This document shows positions 16,819-25,409 of a stretch of 43,150 nucleotides of DNA, piece after piece. The notes beneath the pieces were generated by a model. That model did not search any database. It was not told the DNA's origin and saw nothing but the letters and a program-made list of their open reading frames with translations. This DNA is from an uncultured Lachnospiraceae bacterium (GTDB lineage Bacteria; Bacillota; Clostridia; Lachnospirales; Lachnospiraceae), in contig CAMWGV010000020.1 of the NCBI GenBank assembly GCA_947173945.1, positions 1 through 43,150 of the forward strand, written 5' to 3'. The position numbers were made by a program, and so were the translations under genes. The stretch's first letter is position 1; each line of letters starts with the position of its first letter.

Positions 16819-17997
16819 TTATTCTTTTTTTTGAAAAACATCCGTAGGCCATGTCATGCGCATTAATGCAACAGCTTCCTGCAAATCAGCAATAATACTT
16901 GAAAGCTGTTCCGATGCCTTTTGGAAATTGCTAAGGTCAAGTCCCTGAACTTTCAGGTCTGAATTTTGCAGTACAGCATCTTTGGCAACAACCAGCTTAT
17001 CGACAAGTTCCACGAGTGAATCCATCTTTTCATAATCCAGACCTATTCCTGGCTGTTGCTTACTCCAGTTCTTTTCCGATGTTTTTGTCTTTCCCTCATC
17101 CTTGGTTCTTATGACGTAATCACCCGGTACAATTGGGTCCTGTTCATCTTCCTGATTGTATTCATCATCAGACATAACAACAATCAGTTCTTCCTCTCTG
17201 CCGAGCTCTGTCAGACATTTTCTATACTCAGCAGCGGAAATCTCATCAAAATCAATCCGCTCCGAATCTGAGTTATCTATAAGGCTCATGAGTTCTTCCC
17301 TTGTAGCTCTGGTCTGAATCAGTATGTAGAAACCATCTGCTAAAATCACATCTGAACTGCTATCATCCGAAAGGAGATCCTCAGGTGTATAAATGAGATC
17401 GAGTGCTATTTTTTCAAGTGCATATGTTACGGAATAGGCTCTGATGTTACTCATTACGATATCACTTCCGTAGTAAATGACTATCTTATAAAAATGACTG
17501 TCTTCTTCTGCCAGCGAAGTAATATAAAATTGTGCAGGCATCTCATCTTTATCCTCATCAGGCATATTTCTTTCCTGACTATTAACCACTTCCTTAAATT
17601 CATTAAAAAATTGTGCCAATTCATTTACTACTTCACTCTCATCTCCGTCAGGTGTATCTCCGTTTTCAATTTTAGAAAGTTCCCCTTTAATGAAATCTGA
17701 TATAGCAACTACCTTTGCCACTAACTTCCTGTGCATAACATGACCCGAATGTGTTTCTCTTAAATAATAAAACACATCTTCAAGCCTATGTGCCGCATTA
17801 GCGATGTTTTCATACATTAAAACATCTGATAAGCCTTTTATGGTATGCATTATACGGAAAACAGCATTTATATCGGCATCATCAAAGCAGTCTGCATTCT
17901 GATTTTTTAATATAATATTATTCAATTTTTTGAGTTTCCTATTGCTTTCATGTAAAAACGTGGAAAGCGTACTGTCTGTGTTAAATTCCTCAGCCAT
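16819..17997 (-). CDS. CheA-like protein: Hpt, P2-like and dimerisation domains only
   Basis: The ATG at 17997 has GGAGG 4 nt upstream; the 392-residue product is complete, not cut by the window. An N-terminal Hpt domain carries the phosphoryl-accepting His about 51 in HTIKG. Residues about 150-270 form an alpha/beta domain like the CheA P2 region. Residues about 318-392 match the CheA dimerisation helices, with GLDYEKMDSLVELVDKLVV and DLQEAVALMRM. The protein then stops after TDVFQKKE, where CheA would continue into the histidine-kinase ATPase (P4) and CheW-like (P5) domains. A terminator follows. It cannot phosphorylate itself. The upstream gene encodes a lone receiver domain, so it may relay phosphate or dimerise with a full CheA encoded elsewhere. 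Confidence 0.8.
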   Translation of the reverse strand: MAEEFNTDSTLSTFLHESNRKLKKLNNIILKNQNADCFDDADINAVFRIMHTIKGLSDVLMYENIANAAHRLEDVFYYLRETHSGHVMHRKLVAKVVAISDFIKGELSKIENGDTPDGDESEVVNELAQFFNEFKEVVNSQERNMPDEDKDEMPAQFYITSLAEEDSHFYKIVIYYGSDIVMSNIRAYSVTYALEKIALDLIYTPEDLLSDDSSSDVILADGFYILIQTRATREELMSLIDNSDSERIDFDEISAAEYRKCLTELGREEELIVVMSDDEYNQEDEQDPIVPGDYVIRTKDEGKTKTSEKNWSKQQPGIGLDYEKMDSLVELVDKLVVAKDAVLQNSDLKVQGLDLSNFQKASEQLSSIIADLQEAVALMRMTWPTDVFQKKE

Positions 17998-18023
17998 ACT
18001 TCCTCCAATCTCCACTCTGCCTC

Positions 18024-18416
18024 TTATAAAAGTTTAAGTTTCCTTAATATGTTTTCAAATTTCTCTACATCGATCGGCTTTCCCGCATAAGCCTCACAGC
18101 CGAGCTTAAATGCCAGTCTGACATTCCGCTCATCCTTTAATGCAGTCGTCATTATAACCTTAATACACTTATCCTTAGGCGTGTTCCTCTGAGCCTCAAT
18201 ACTACGGATTGACCTCAGAACCTGATACCCATCCATAACAGGCATCATAACGTCAAGACATGCCAAATCATAAGGCTCTCCGTCTTCCAATGCCATCATA
18301 AAAGCTTCCACCGCTTCCTCACCATCTACAACAACATCACAATCCCCATATTTGGAGAGCTGTTTATCCATGAATTTCCGGCTGACAAAATCATCTTCTG
18401 CCAATAAAATTCTCAT
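18024..18416 (-). CDS. Single-domain response regulator (receiver only)
   Basis: The ATG at 18416, with GGAGG upstream, gives 130 residues that form one receiver domain and nothing else. The acidic pocket is Asp 8-Asp 9, the phospho-acceptor is Asp 55 (LDVMMPVMDGY), followed by the conserved Thr about 90-91 and Lys 113 (GKP). Such CheY/Spo0F-like proteins act by binding a partner or passing phosphate on. It lies 26 bp before the start of the CheA-like gene and 42 bp after the small membrane gene, in one operon. Phosphotransfer with the neighbouring Hpt protein is inferred from context. Confidence 0.92.
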   Translation of the reverse strand: MRILLAEDDFVSRKFMDKQLSKYGDCDVVVDGEEAVEAFMMALEDGEPYDLACLDVMMPVMDGYQVLRSIRSIEAQRNTPKDKCIKVIMTTALKDERNVRLAFKLGCEAYAGKPIDVEKFENILRKLKLL

Positions 18417-18458
18417 TTGCTTCCTGCCTCCTTTCCATTTTTTATAAATCAATTTACA

Positions 18459-18788
18459 TTATTCCTTTTCAAAATGTGCCTTTACGTTACTGCTTGTAAA
18501 CAAAATAAAAGCAGCAACCACATCTATAATTCCCTCTGCAAGGTAGAACCAGTGATGTCCTGATATATTACCCATAACATGAATAAGAAAAATCACCGCA
18601 AGATAAATACCTGTTGCATAATTAAGATACTTAATCCCTGCTACAAGAGTAACTGCAAGAATCCCACTGACAACCAGTGTAATAATATTTCCGACACTAA
18701 AACCTGCAATTAAATTAATAATACTTTTTACTATCATGTAGCCACCTATGACTAAACATGTATTTCTTCCTGATTCTGCATTTCCCAT
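18459..18788 (-). CDS. Small four-helix membrane protein
   Basis: The start is placed at ATG 18788 with GGGAG 8 nt upstream, giving 109 residues. The protein is almost all membrane, with about four hydrophobic segments and a charged C-terminal tail (VKAHFEKE). It is similar in character to small DUF-type inner-membrane proteins, but no family was recognised. It is the first gene of the operon with the receiver and CheA-like protein, behind a promoter at 18835-18863. A sensory or anchoring role in that system is only a guess from position. Confidence 0.65.
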   Translation of the reverse strand: MGNAESGRNTCLVIGGYMIVKSIINLIAGFSVGNIITLVVSGILAVTLVAGIKYLNYATGIYLAVIFLIHVMGNISGHHWFYLAEGIIDVVAAFILFTSSNVKAHFEKE

Positions 18789-18834
18789 ATATGTATCTCC
18801 CAACATAATTTATAATTTTCTACTTTATTACTCT

Positions 18835-18863
18835 ATTATAAAAGGTAAAATTTAAAAAAACAA
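18835..18863 (-). promoter_or_regulatory. Promoter of the membrane protein/receiver/CheA-like operon
   Basis: A perfect TATAAT (18840..18835) is preceded after 17 bp by TTGTTT (18863..18858, three matches) on the minus strand. The leader to ATG 18788 is about 40 nt. Confidence 0.5.
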
Positions 18864-18884
18864 CACAAAGATATTTCATTTTTA

Positions 18885-20501
18885 CTATAAGCTGTCCATA
18901 ACACCTTCTATACCCTCTTTTTTGTATATTTCCTTATAATATTCCACTTCCTCTTTTATAAGCTCATCAATAACTTTCATGCCAAGAAGCTCCACAGGTG
19001 CCTTATCATCCGTCATGACATAATCTCCCGCCTCATAATGCATAACACTTTTTTCAATATACATCATAAGCTCTTTCAGCTCACTTTGGGCTTCATTTTC
19101 ACCCGAAAGCAAATCAACCTCATTGTAAAATGTATTTAACATATCCGCATTATCTGTTGCGAAAAGCTGTCTGTTTGTAGAACCGGAAACATCCACTGTG
19201 TATACCTCATCAAAAACCACGGATATTGTATCCGCCAGATACTGGTTTATATTTCCCTCACTGCTTCCCCTCATATTCATGTTTACTACCATGACACCAT
19301 TTGTCGAAAGGTGCTCCTTTACCAAAGTAAAAAATTCCACCGATGACATCTGAAACGGTATTGTTATATCCTGATATGCATCAACCATGATAACATCATA
19401 GGTTTCATCTATTGCGTTTAAATATGCCCGTCCATCATATGTTGTAACATGCACATTATCCGGTAATTCAAAATATTTCCGTGAGAGCCACGTTATTTTT
19501 TCATCAATTTCCACCCCTGTACATACAACATTATCATAATATCTTCCGCACTGGGTTGCATATGTTCCTGTTCCCATTCCTAAAATCAGAATGTTGCATT
19601 TATCCTTTTCCGATATCCCTGCCATAAGAGGTGCAGCCATTGCATAGTCATAATACATGCCCGTAAGTCCATCATTTTTTATCAACACCGACTGAACTCC
19701 AAAAAGCACATTTGTAGAAAGTATAACTTCCTCATCATCCTCTTTCACCTGAAGATAATTGTATACAGACTCTCCTTCATAAGCAATGTCATGGTCCCAA
19801 AATGCAAAGCTGTCTGAGGAGCCGAAAATACAGCTTATGACAAGTAATAACACTGACACTACAGACTTCACCCTGCCTGTCTTACAGCTTATAAAATAAA
19901 TAACTCCCAGCAACATAAGAACACCTGAAAATATAAGAAACGTAATTGACGTTCCCACTGCCGGTATAGTAACAAAAGTAGGCAGAAACGTACCTATGAT
20001 ACTCCCTATTGTATTAAATGCACCAAGGGTGCCAACGACCTTTCCACTATCCGCAAGACTGTCTACAGAATATTTTGCAAGCGACGGTGTCACTGTTCCA
20101 AGCAGAAATAACGGATACACAAAGAGAACCATACATGCAGCAAATGCCGCCCATATAAGAAAATTATTGTTTACTGTAAACACAAGAAGTCCGGATATTC
20201 CCAGAATAACATATTTTCCCACAAGTGGAATGAGTGCTATCCATGCGGCAGCAATTAAAATTCTCCCATAAAGCTTATCCGGATCCGGATTTTTGTCTGC
20301 ACTTCTTCCTCCATAGATATTTCCTAGTGCCATGGCAATCATTATTGTACCAATAATAATTGTCCAAACGATTTGGGAGGAACTAAAGTATGGGGCAAGC
20401 AATCTGCTCGCCCCAAGCTCAACAGCCATTACAGACATTCCTGCAAAAAACTCGGTAAGGTACAAAAAAATTTTATTTTTTAATATCGTCTTTTCTTTCA
20501 T
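18885..20501 (-). CDS. Membrane-fused spermidine-synthase-like protein
   Basis: The 538-residue protein joins an N-terminal membrane region of about seven helices (residues 10-225) to a C-terminal Rossmann-type methyltransferase/spermidine synthase domain. The domain shows ILILGMGTGTYA near residue 295, an acidic GVEID strand end and the MVDAYQD motif where aminopropyltransferases carry their catalytic Asp. Fused proteins of this kind are widespread, but their aminopropyl transfer activity is rarely shown. It follows the GH13 gene by 15 bp on the same strand and is probably co-transcribed, an unusual pairing. No terminator is visible after it. Confidence 0.85.
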   Translation of the reverse strand: MKEKTILKNKIFLYLTEFFAGMSVMAVELGASRLLAPYFSSSQIVWTIIIGTIMIAMALGNIYGGRSADKNPDPDKLYGRILIAAAWIALIPLVGKYVILGISGLLVFTVNNNFLIWAAFAACMVLFVYPLFLLGTVTPSLAKYSVDSLADSGKVVGTLGAFNTIGSIIGTFLPTFVTIPAVGTSITFLIFSGVLMLLGVIYFISCKTGRVKSVVSVLLLVISCIFGSSDSFAFWDHDIAYEGESVYNYLQVKEDDEEVILSTNVLFGVQSVLIKNDGLTGMYYDYAMAAPLMAGISEKDKCNILILGMGTGTYATQCGRYYDNVVCTGVEIDEKITWLSRKYFELPDNVHVTTYDGRAYLNAIDETYDVIMVDAYQDITIPFQMSSVEFFTLVKEHLSTNGVMVVNMNMRGSSEGNINQYLADTISVVFDEVYTVDVSGSTNRQLFATDNADMLNTFYNEVDLLSGENEAQSELKELMMYIEKSVMHYEAGDYVMTDDKAPVELLGMKVIDELIKEEVEYYKEIYKKEGIEGVMDSL

Positions 20502-20516
20502 AAAGCATTCACCATT

Positions 20517-22613
20517 TTACCTCTTATAACATAGCACTGTGGCTGAAATTTTTGGCACCTCCACCCGCAGCACATTGTTTAAAACACTATACTGCCCATT
20601 ATTCAAAGTATAGCCATCCTCTGTGGTTTGTATAAGGGTTTGGAGCATGCTTCCATCCGGAATTCCCATACGTCTTGGATATATTTGAACAGTCTGACTC
20701 TCATAATCATTGTTGAGTATTATCACAATTGCCTCATCATCTGTAAATCTTCCATAACACAAAACCTTGTATCTTCCGTGCAAAAACAGTACAGAACCCT
20801 TCATAAGAGCCTCGTGCTCCTTATGTATTTTTATTATATCCTTATGGAAAGCAATAAGCTCATGGTCTTCCCTGCCCCACGGATAGGTTCTTCTGTTATC
20901 AGGGTCTGTCCATCCACAAAGTCCTGCCTCGTCGCCATAATAAATTGTCGGTGCTCCCGGCCATGTCATCTGGAAAACAACCGCCTCGCGAAATACCCCT
21001 TTATTTATATTTTCATTCGCAGCCTCAGGTCCCATTGTGTGAAGTCTGCCAACTCTCCTGTTCGTTCTTGTCAAAAATCTTGAATGGTCGTGGTTTGACA
21101 GTTCATTCATTGCAATTTCCAATGAATTCTGGTTATACCTTGACATATGATGTCTGAGCGAGCCCATAAATGCATCCGGATTTCCAAGCAGGTCTCCCCG
21201 GAACTCGTCACTATGTTTTTCAATGCCTGTCAAAAACCATGTAATTGGCTCCATAAATGCATCATAATTCATGACAGTGTCCCACTGGTCTCCCAAAAGC
21301 CACGCCTTAGGGTCACCATAATGCTCTGCCAGAATAATTGCATCAGGATTTGCCGCTTTCACTCTTTTTCTGAAATCTCTCCAGAACCTGTGATTAAACT
21401 CCTCTGTATACCCCAGATCAGCAGCAACATCAAGTCTCCACCCATCCACATTGTAAGGTGGTGATACCCATTTCTCCCCAATTCTCATAATATATTCATA
21501 AAGCTTTGTTGACTCCTCATAATTAAGCTTTGGCAGTGTGTCATGACCCCACCAGCCATTGTATGTGCCATTGTACGGCCACTGCCAATGATCCTGAAAT
21601 CTGAAAAAATTCTTATATGGGCTGTCATGATCTATATATGCACCTTTTTCATAGCCCTCCTGATTTTCATAAATACATTCTCTGTCAAGCCATTTATTGA
21701 AAGAGCCACAATGGTTAAATACACCATCAAGGATAATTCGCATTCCCCTTTTGTGTACCTCCTGAACAAGCTTGATAAGAAGCTGGTTGCTGGCTTCCAG
21801 ATTTGCTTTATTCGTTACTCTGTCAATGTATCTTGTTGACTCCTTATTTACTTTGGAACCATCTTTCAAGCATTCTCCCTCATCATGTACGATAACACCA
21901 AAATGAGGATCTACATAATCGTAATCCTGAATGTCATATTTATGATTGGAAGGGGATACAAATATTGGATTCAGGTAAATTACGTCTACACCCAAATCCT
22001 TAAGATAATCAAGTTTATCCATGACGCCCTGCAAGTCACCTCCATAGAAGGAACGCACATCCATCTGGTCCGGATACTTGTACCAGTCCGTAACTCTTTT
22101 TGTGCCCTCTCCTATGTAGCAGTATTCATTGTCCAAAACATCATTTGACTGATCTCCATTACAGAAACGGTCAACAAATATCTGATAAAAAATTGCACCT
22201 CTTGCCCAACCAGGCACCTTAAAGCCAGGCACAATTAAAAAATTATAATCAGGATTTAAATTTTTGTGTGAGCCAAGTCTGTTGTATGTGCATACTACAC
22301 TTCCTGAATATATCTCAAAGAAGTATTCTATAGCCTCATCAACACTTGGAATCGTATACTCATAATAATCAAATAACTTATCACTTTTTCCTATGGACAT
22401 TTCACATCTTTTTCCATTATATACAAGATAGACACCATCCACATTATCAACCGCTGTCCTGAATCTGATCGTAACCGGCTGACCCGGCTCAGGCTCTGCA
22501 GGACTTCTGTAATATTCCGTACCATCTGAAAAAAAAGCCCATATATTAAACGCTTCCCTATTTTCAAATACATACCGAAACACACTATGGGTTTTATCTC
22601 TTCCGTCTGACAT
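20517..22613 (-). CDS. GH13 alpha-glycosidase (neopullulanase/cyclomaltodextrinase-like)
   Basis: The ATG at 22613 has GGAGG 9 nt upstream, giving 698 residues. An N-terminal beta domain (about 1-130) is followed by the GH13 barrel with conserved regions I-IV: DGVFNHCG, GWRLDVAAD with the nucleophile Asp, ILAEHYGD with the acid/base Glu, and ELSNHDHSRF with the transition-state Asp. There is no signal peptide, so it acts in the cytoplasm on imported malto-oligosaccharides, pullulan fragments or cyclodextrins. A promoter with a C8 tract lies at 22777-22805, with a hairpin in the leader. The spermidine-synthase-like gene follows. Confidence 0.93.
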   Translation of the reverse strand: MSDGRDKTHSVFRYVFENREAFNIWAFFSDGTEYYRSPAEPEPGQPVTIRFRTAVDNVDGVYLVYNGKRCEMSIGKSDKLFDYYEYTIPSVDEAIEYFFEIYSGSVVCTYNRLGSHKNLNPDYNFLIVPGFKVPGWARGAIFYQIFVDRFCNGDQSNDVLDNEYCYIGEGTKRVTDWYKYPDQMDVRSFYGGDLQGVMDKLDYLKDLGVDVIYLNPIFVSPSNHKYDIQDYDYVDPHFGVIVHDEGECLKDGSKVNKESTRYIDRVTNKANLEASNQLLIKLVQEVHKRGMRIILDGVFNHCGSFNKWLDRECIYENQEGYEKGAYIDHDSPYKNFFRFQDHWQWPYNGTYNGWWGHDTLPKLNYEESTKLYEYIMRIGEKWVSPPYNVDGWRLDVAADLGYTEEFNHRFWRDFRKRVKAANPDAIILAEHYGDPKAWLLGDQWDTVMNYDAFMEPITWFLTGIEKHSDEFRGDLLGNPDAFMGSLRHHMSRYNQNSLEIAMNELSNHDHSRFLTRTNRRVGRLHTMGPEAANENINKGVFREAVVFQMTWPGAPTIYYGDEAGLCGWTDPDNRRTYPWGREDHELIAFHKDIIKIHKEHEALMKGSVLFLHGRYKVLCYGRFTDDEAIVIILNNDYESQTVQIYPRRMGIPDGSMLQTLIQTTEDGYTLNNGQYSVLNNVLRVEVPKISATVLCYKR

Positions 22614-22705
22614 CCTTGACAGCCTCCATTCTAAATCTATACCGACTATTCTAATACAATATTGCCTTTTTAACAATGCTTATTTGTAATTTCCTACCAA
22701 ACAAG

Positions 22706-22738
22706 GAAGAGGACAGCCAACGCTCGACTGTCCTCTTC
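22706..22738 (-). other. 11-bp hairpin in the leader of the GH13 gene
   Basis: GAAGAGGACAG pairs perfectly with CTGTCCTCTTC around an 11-nt loop. Neither flank has a T-run, so it is not an intrinsic terminator. It lies in the predicted 150-nt leader between the promoter and the ATG, where it could affect mRNA stability or translation. The rest of the 372-bp gap up to ftsH is AT-rich without a credible gene. Confidence 0.5.
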
Positions 22739-22776
22739 GGAGAAGGTATTTTGTTACTTATGGGGTGTAGCAAAAA

Positions 22777-22805
22777 ACTATATAATGTATTGGGGGGGGT
22801 TACAA
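22777..22805 (-). promoter_or_regulatory. Promoter with a C8 homopolymer in its spacer
   Basis: On the minus strand TTGTAA (22805..22800) and TATAGT (22782..22777) are exactly 17 bp apart, and eight consecutive C residues (22799..22792) form half of the spacer. It reads towards the GH13 gene. A change of one or two bases in the tract would move the boxes away from optimal spacing. Confidence 0.5.
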
Positions 22806-22985
22806 GTATTATTATAGCAAATTATCTTAAAAAGTGTGCTCAAACAATTTTTTTATTTTTAATTTTTTTTGTGCACTTTGATTACATTAATTGCCAAAAA
22901 ATCCCCAAAATTATGTTTAATTGTGCATAATCGACATTTTTATATAAGTTTCATGTTTATATTGACTATTTCCATATTTTGTATG

Positions 22986-24860
22986 CTACTCGTCATCCTC
23001 CACATCATAAACTACATTATCGTCATTTGGCTCAAACAATGTTGCAAATTCTTTTCCATCAATACGGTCCTTTTCAAGCAGCAATTCAGCACACTTGTGC
23101 AACACTTCAATATTTTCTTTAATAATTCTTTTTGCTTCATGGTAGCAGTTATCAATGAGTTTCTTAACCTCATGGTCAATTTTTGCCGCTACCTTATCAC
23201 TATAGCTTCTGGAATGTCCTAAATCCCTGCCTAAGAAAACCTCTTCCCCGCTCTCGACCTCATAATTAATGAGACCAATCTTATCTGACATACCATATTT
23301 TACAACCATATCCTGTGCGGTCTGGGTAGCCTGCTTAATGTCACCCGAGGCTCCTGTTGTGATATCCTCAAATATAAGCTCTTCTGCAACTCTGCCTCCT
23401 AAGCTTACCTCTATATCCTGAATCATTCTTTTTTTGGTACGGAACACATTATCATTTTCCGGAAGCGGCATGGTATATCCACCTGCTCCCAAACCATTCG
23501 GAATAATTGACACAATATGAACAGGACCTACTTCACTTAACAAATGGAACAAAATTGCATGTCCTGCTTCATGGTAAGCAGTTATACGTCTATCCTTTTC
23601 AGGTACAAGACGGCTCTTTTTCTCTCCGCCAATCCCTACCTTAATGAATGATTTATCAATGTCTGACTTACTTATATAAGGACGGCTTCCCTTTGCTGCA
23701 CTTATAGCTGCTTCATTAACAAGATTCTCCAAATCCGCACCTGAAAATCCAGAGGTTGTTCTTGCTATTTCATGCAAATCAACATCATCAGACAACGGTT
23801 TATTTTTCACGTGAACCTTAAGTATATCTTCACGTCCCTTAACGTCAGGACGTCCAACCATTATTTTTCTGTCAAAACGCCCCGGACGCAGTATAGCCGG
23901 ATCGAGTATGTCAACTCTGTTTGTAGCTGCAATGACAATTATTCCCTCATTTGCACCAAATCCATCCATCTCAACAAGCATCTGATTAAGAGTCTGTTCC
24001 CTCTCATCGTGACCTCCTCCGAGACCCGAACCTCTCCTACGTGCAACCGCATCTATTTCATCTATAAAAATGATACATGGTGCATGTTTTTTTGCATCGT
24101 AAAACAAATCTCTTACTCTCGATGCACCTACACCAACAAACATCTCCACAAAATCTGAACCTGATATAGTGAAAAATGGCACGCCTGCCTCACCGGCAAC
24201 AGCCTTCGCAAGAAGAGTCTTACCTGTTCCGGGTGGTCCTTCAAGAAGCACGCCCTTCGGTATTCTTGCACCCAAATCATTATATTTTTTAGGGTATTTG
24301 AGGAAATCAACAATCTCACTCATTTCCTCTTTCTCCTCATCAAGACCTGCAACATCCTTAAATGTATATTTCTTGTCCTGATCCGTGCTCATTCGTGCTC
24401 TGCTTTTTCCAAAGCTCATAACCTTGTTGCCACCATTGCTTCCGCCATTGGCAGTTGCATTAAGCATGACTATAAGTACAATAATAAGCACAATCCCTAA
24501 TATAAGAGGAAGCCACGTCATAAAACCGCTTTGGCGTGTTACATCATAAAGGCTCATCCTTACGATTCCATCACCCTGTTTCATGACCATATCCTGTATC
24601 AGGTTTACGTCTGAAGTATAAAACTGTTTCGAGCTGTTTACACCTCTATATTTTATCACTACAGTACCTGTAGGCACCTGGCTGTTTTGATAGATAAGAA
24701 CCTCATCTATCATATTTTCTTTTAAATCACTCCGGAAATCATCTATTGTATATTTTACATCCGTTGTCGCATTCTTCGACGTTAACCAGACAACTATGCA
24801 AAAACCAATCAGAAATAATATCAGATAAAATCCTAAGCTTTTTCGCATCCTACTTTTCAT
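22986..24860 (-). CDS. ftsH: ATP-dependent zinc metalloprotease FtsH
   Basis: The 624-residue membrane protease has an N-terminal helix, an extracytoplasmic region of about 90 residues and a second helix (about 112-132). The AAA+ domain follows, with Walker A GPPGTGKT near residue 205, Walker [10 protein letters not shown] and the second region of homology ILRPGRFDR. The zinc motif HEAGH lies near residue 430 with a downstream Asp-rich ligand region. FtsH degrades misfolded membrane proteins and regulators, and in Bacillus is needed for sporulation onset. The start has GGGAG 6 nt upstream. It lies 27 bp after hpt at the end of the tilS-hpt-ftsH operon, the standard order in Firmicutes. Confidence 0.98.
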   Translation of the reverse strand: MKSRMRKSLGFYLILFLIGFCIVVWLTSKNATTDVKYTIDDFRSDLKENMIDEVLIYQNSQVPTGTVVIKYRGVNSSKQFYTSDVNLIQDMVMKQGDGIVRMSLYDVTRQSGFMTWLPLILGIVLIIVLIVMLNATANGGSNGGNKVMSFGKSRARMSTDQDKKYTFKDVAGLDEEKEEMSEIVDFLKYPKKYNDLGARIPKGVLLEGPPGTGKTLLAKAVAGEAGVPFFTISGSDFVEMFVGVGASRVRDLFYDAKKHAPCIIFIDEIDAVARRRGSGLGGGHDEREQTLNQMLVEMDGFGANEGIIVIAATNRVDILDPAILRPGRFDRKIMVGRPDVKGREDILKVHVKNKPLSDDVDLHEIARTTSGFSGADLENLVNEAAISAAKGSRPYISKSDIDKSFIKVGIGGEKKSRLVPEKDRRITAYHEAGHAILFHLLSEVGPVHIVSIIPNGLGAGGYTMPLPENDNVFRTKKRMIQDIEVSLGGRVAEELIFEDITTGASGDIKQATQTAQDMVVKYGMSDKIGLINYEVESGEEVFLGRDLGHSRSYSDKVAAKIDHEVKKLIDNCYHEAKRIIKENIEVLHKCAELLLEKDRIDGKEFATLFEPNDDNVVYDVEDDE

Positions 24861-24887
24861 TCTACGCTCCCTTCTTTCTATTAGGAA

Positions 24888-25409
24888 TTACTCTTCAATA
24901 ACACCTATATAAGATAAATTCCTATACTTTTGTGCACAATCCAATCCATATCCTACTACAAATCTGTCAGGAATTACAAATCCCGTCATATCAGGATTAA
25001 CATCTACAACCCTCCTGTCAGGCTTATCAAGAAGTGTCACAACCTTAAAGCTTGCCGGCTTTCTCTCCTTGAGAATTTTTATAAGATATGAAAGTGTTCT
25101 TCCTGAATCCATAATGTCCTCTACAAGGATAACATCCCTATCCTGAATCGACTCATCCAAATCCTTGATAAGCTTAACTACACCCGACGATTTTGTCTCA
25201 TTTCCATAGCTGCTTACCGACATAAAATCCATGGTAACGGGGACCTCAAGCTTTTTTGCAAGCTCACACATGAAAAAAACACTGCCCTTCAAAACTCCTA
25301 TAAGATGCACTGTCCGTCCCTCATACTCACGGTTTATTTGCTCAGCCATTTCGCTGATTCTGTCACTTACCTTGTCCTCACTTATCAATACTCCTATTTT
25401 TTCAGCCAT
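24888..25409 (-). CDS. hpt: Hypoxanthine phosphoribosyltransferase
   Basis: This purine salvage enzyme makes IMP or GMP from hypoxanthine or guanine plus PRPP. The PRPP-binding motif ILVEDIMDSGRTL is near residue 90, and the base-binding region contains the conserved Asp/Tyr stretch PDRFVVGYGLD near residue 145. The start is ATG 25409 with GGAGAGG upstream, giving 173 residues; the first 8 bp overlap the 3' end of tilS. The tilS-hpt-ftsH order is conserved in Bacillus and Clostridia. Confidence 0.96.
   Translation of the reverse strand: MAEKIGVLISEDKVSDRISEMAEQINREYEGRTVHLIGVLKGSVFFMCELAKKLEVPVTMDFMSVSSYGNETKSSGVVKLIKDLDESIQDRDVILVEDIMDSGRTLSYLIKILKERKPASFKVVTLLDKPDRRVVDVNPDMTGFVIPDRFVVGYGLDCAQKYRNLSYIGVIEE

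Noticed and set aside
22676-22930. 84-codon plus-strand frame between the GH13 gene and ftsH
   Set aside because: It crosses the hairpin and the C-tract promoter, and its composition is that of translated AT-rich spacer.
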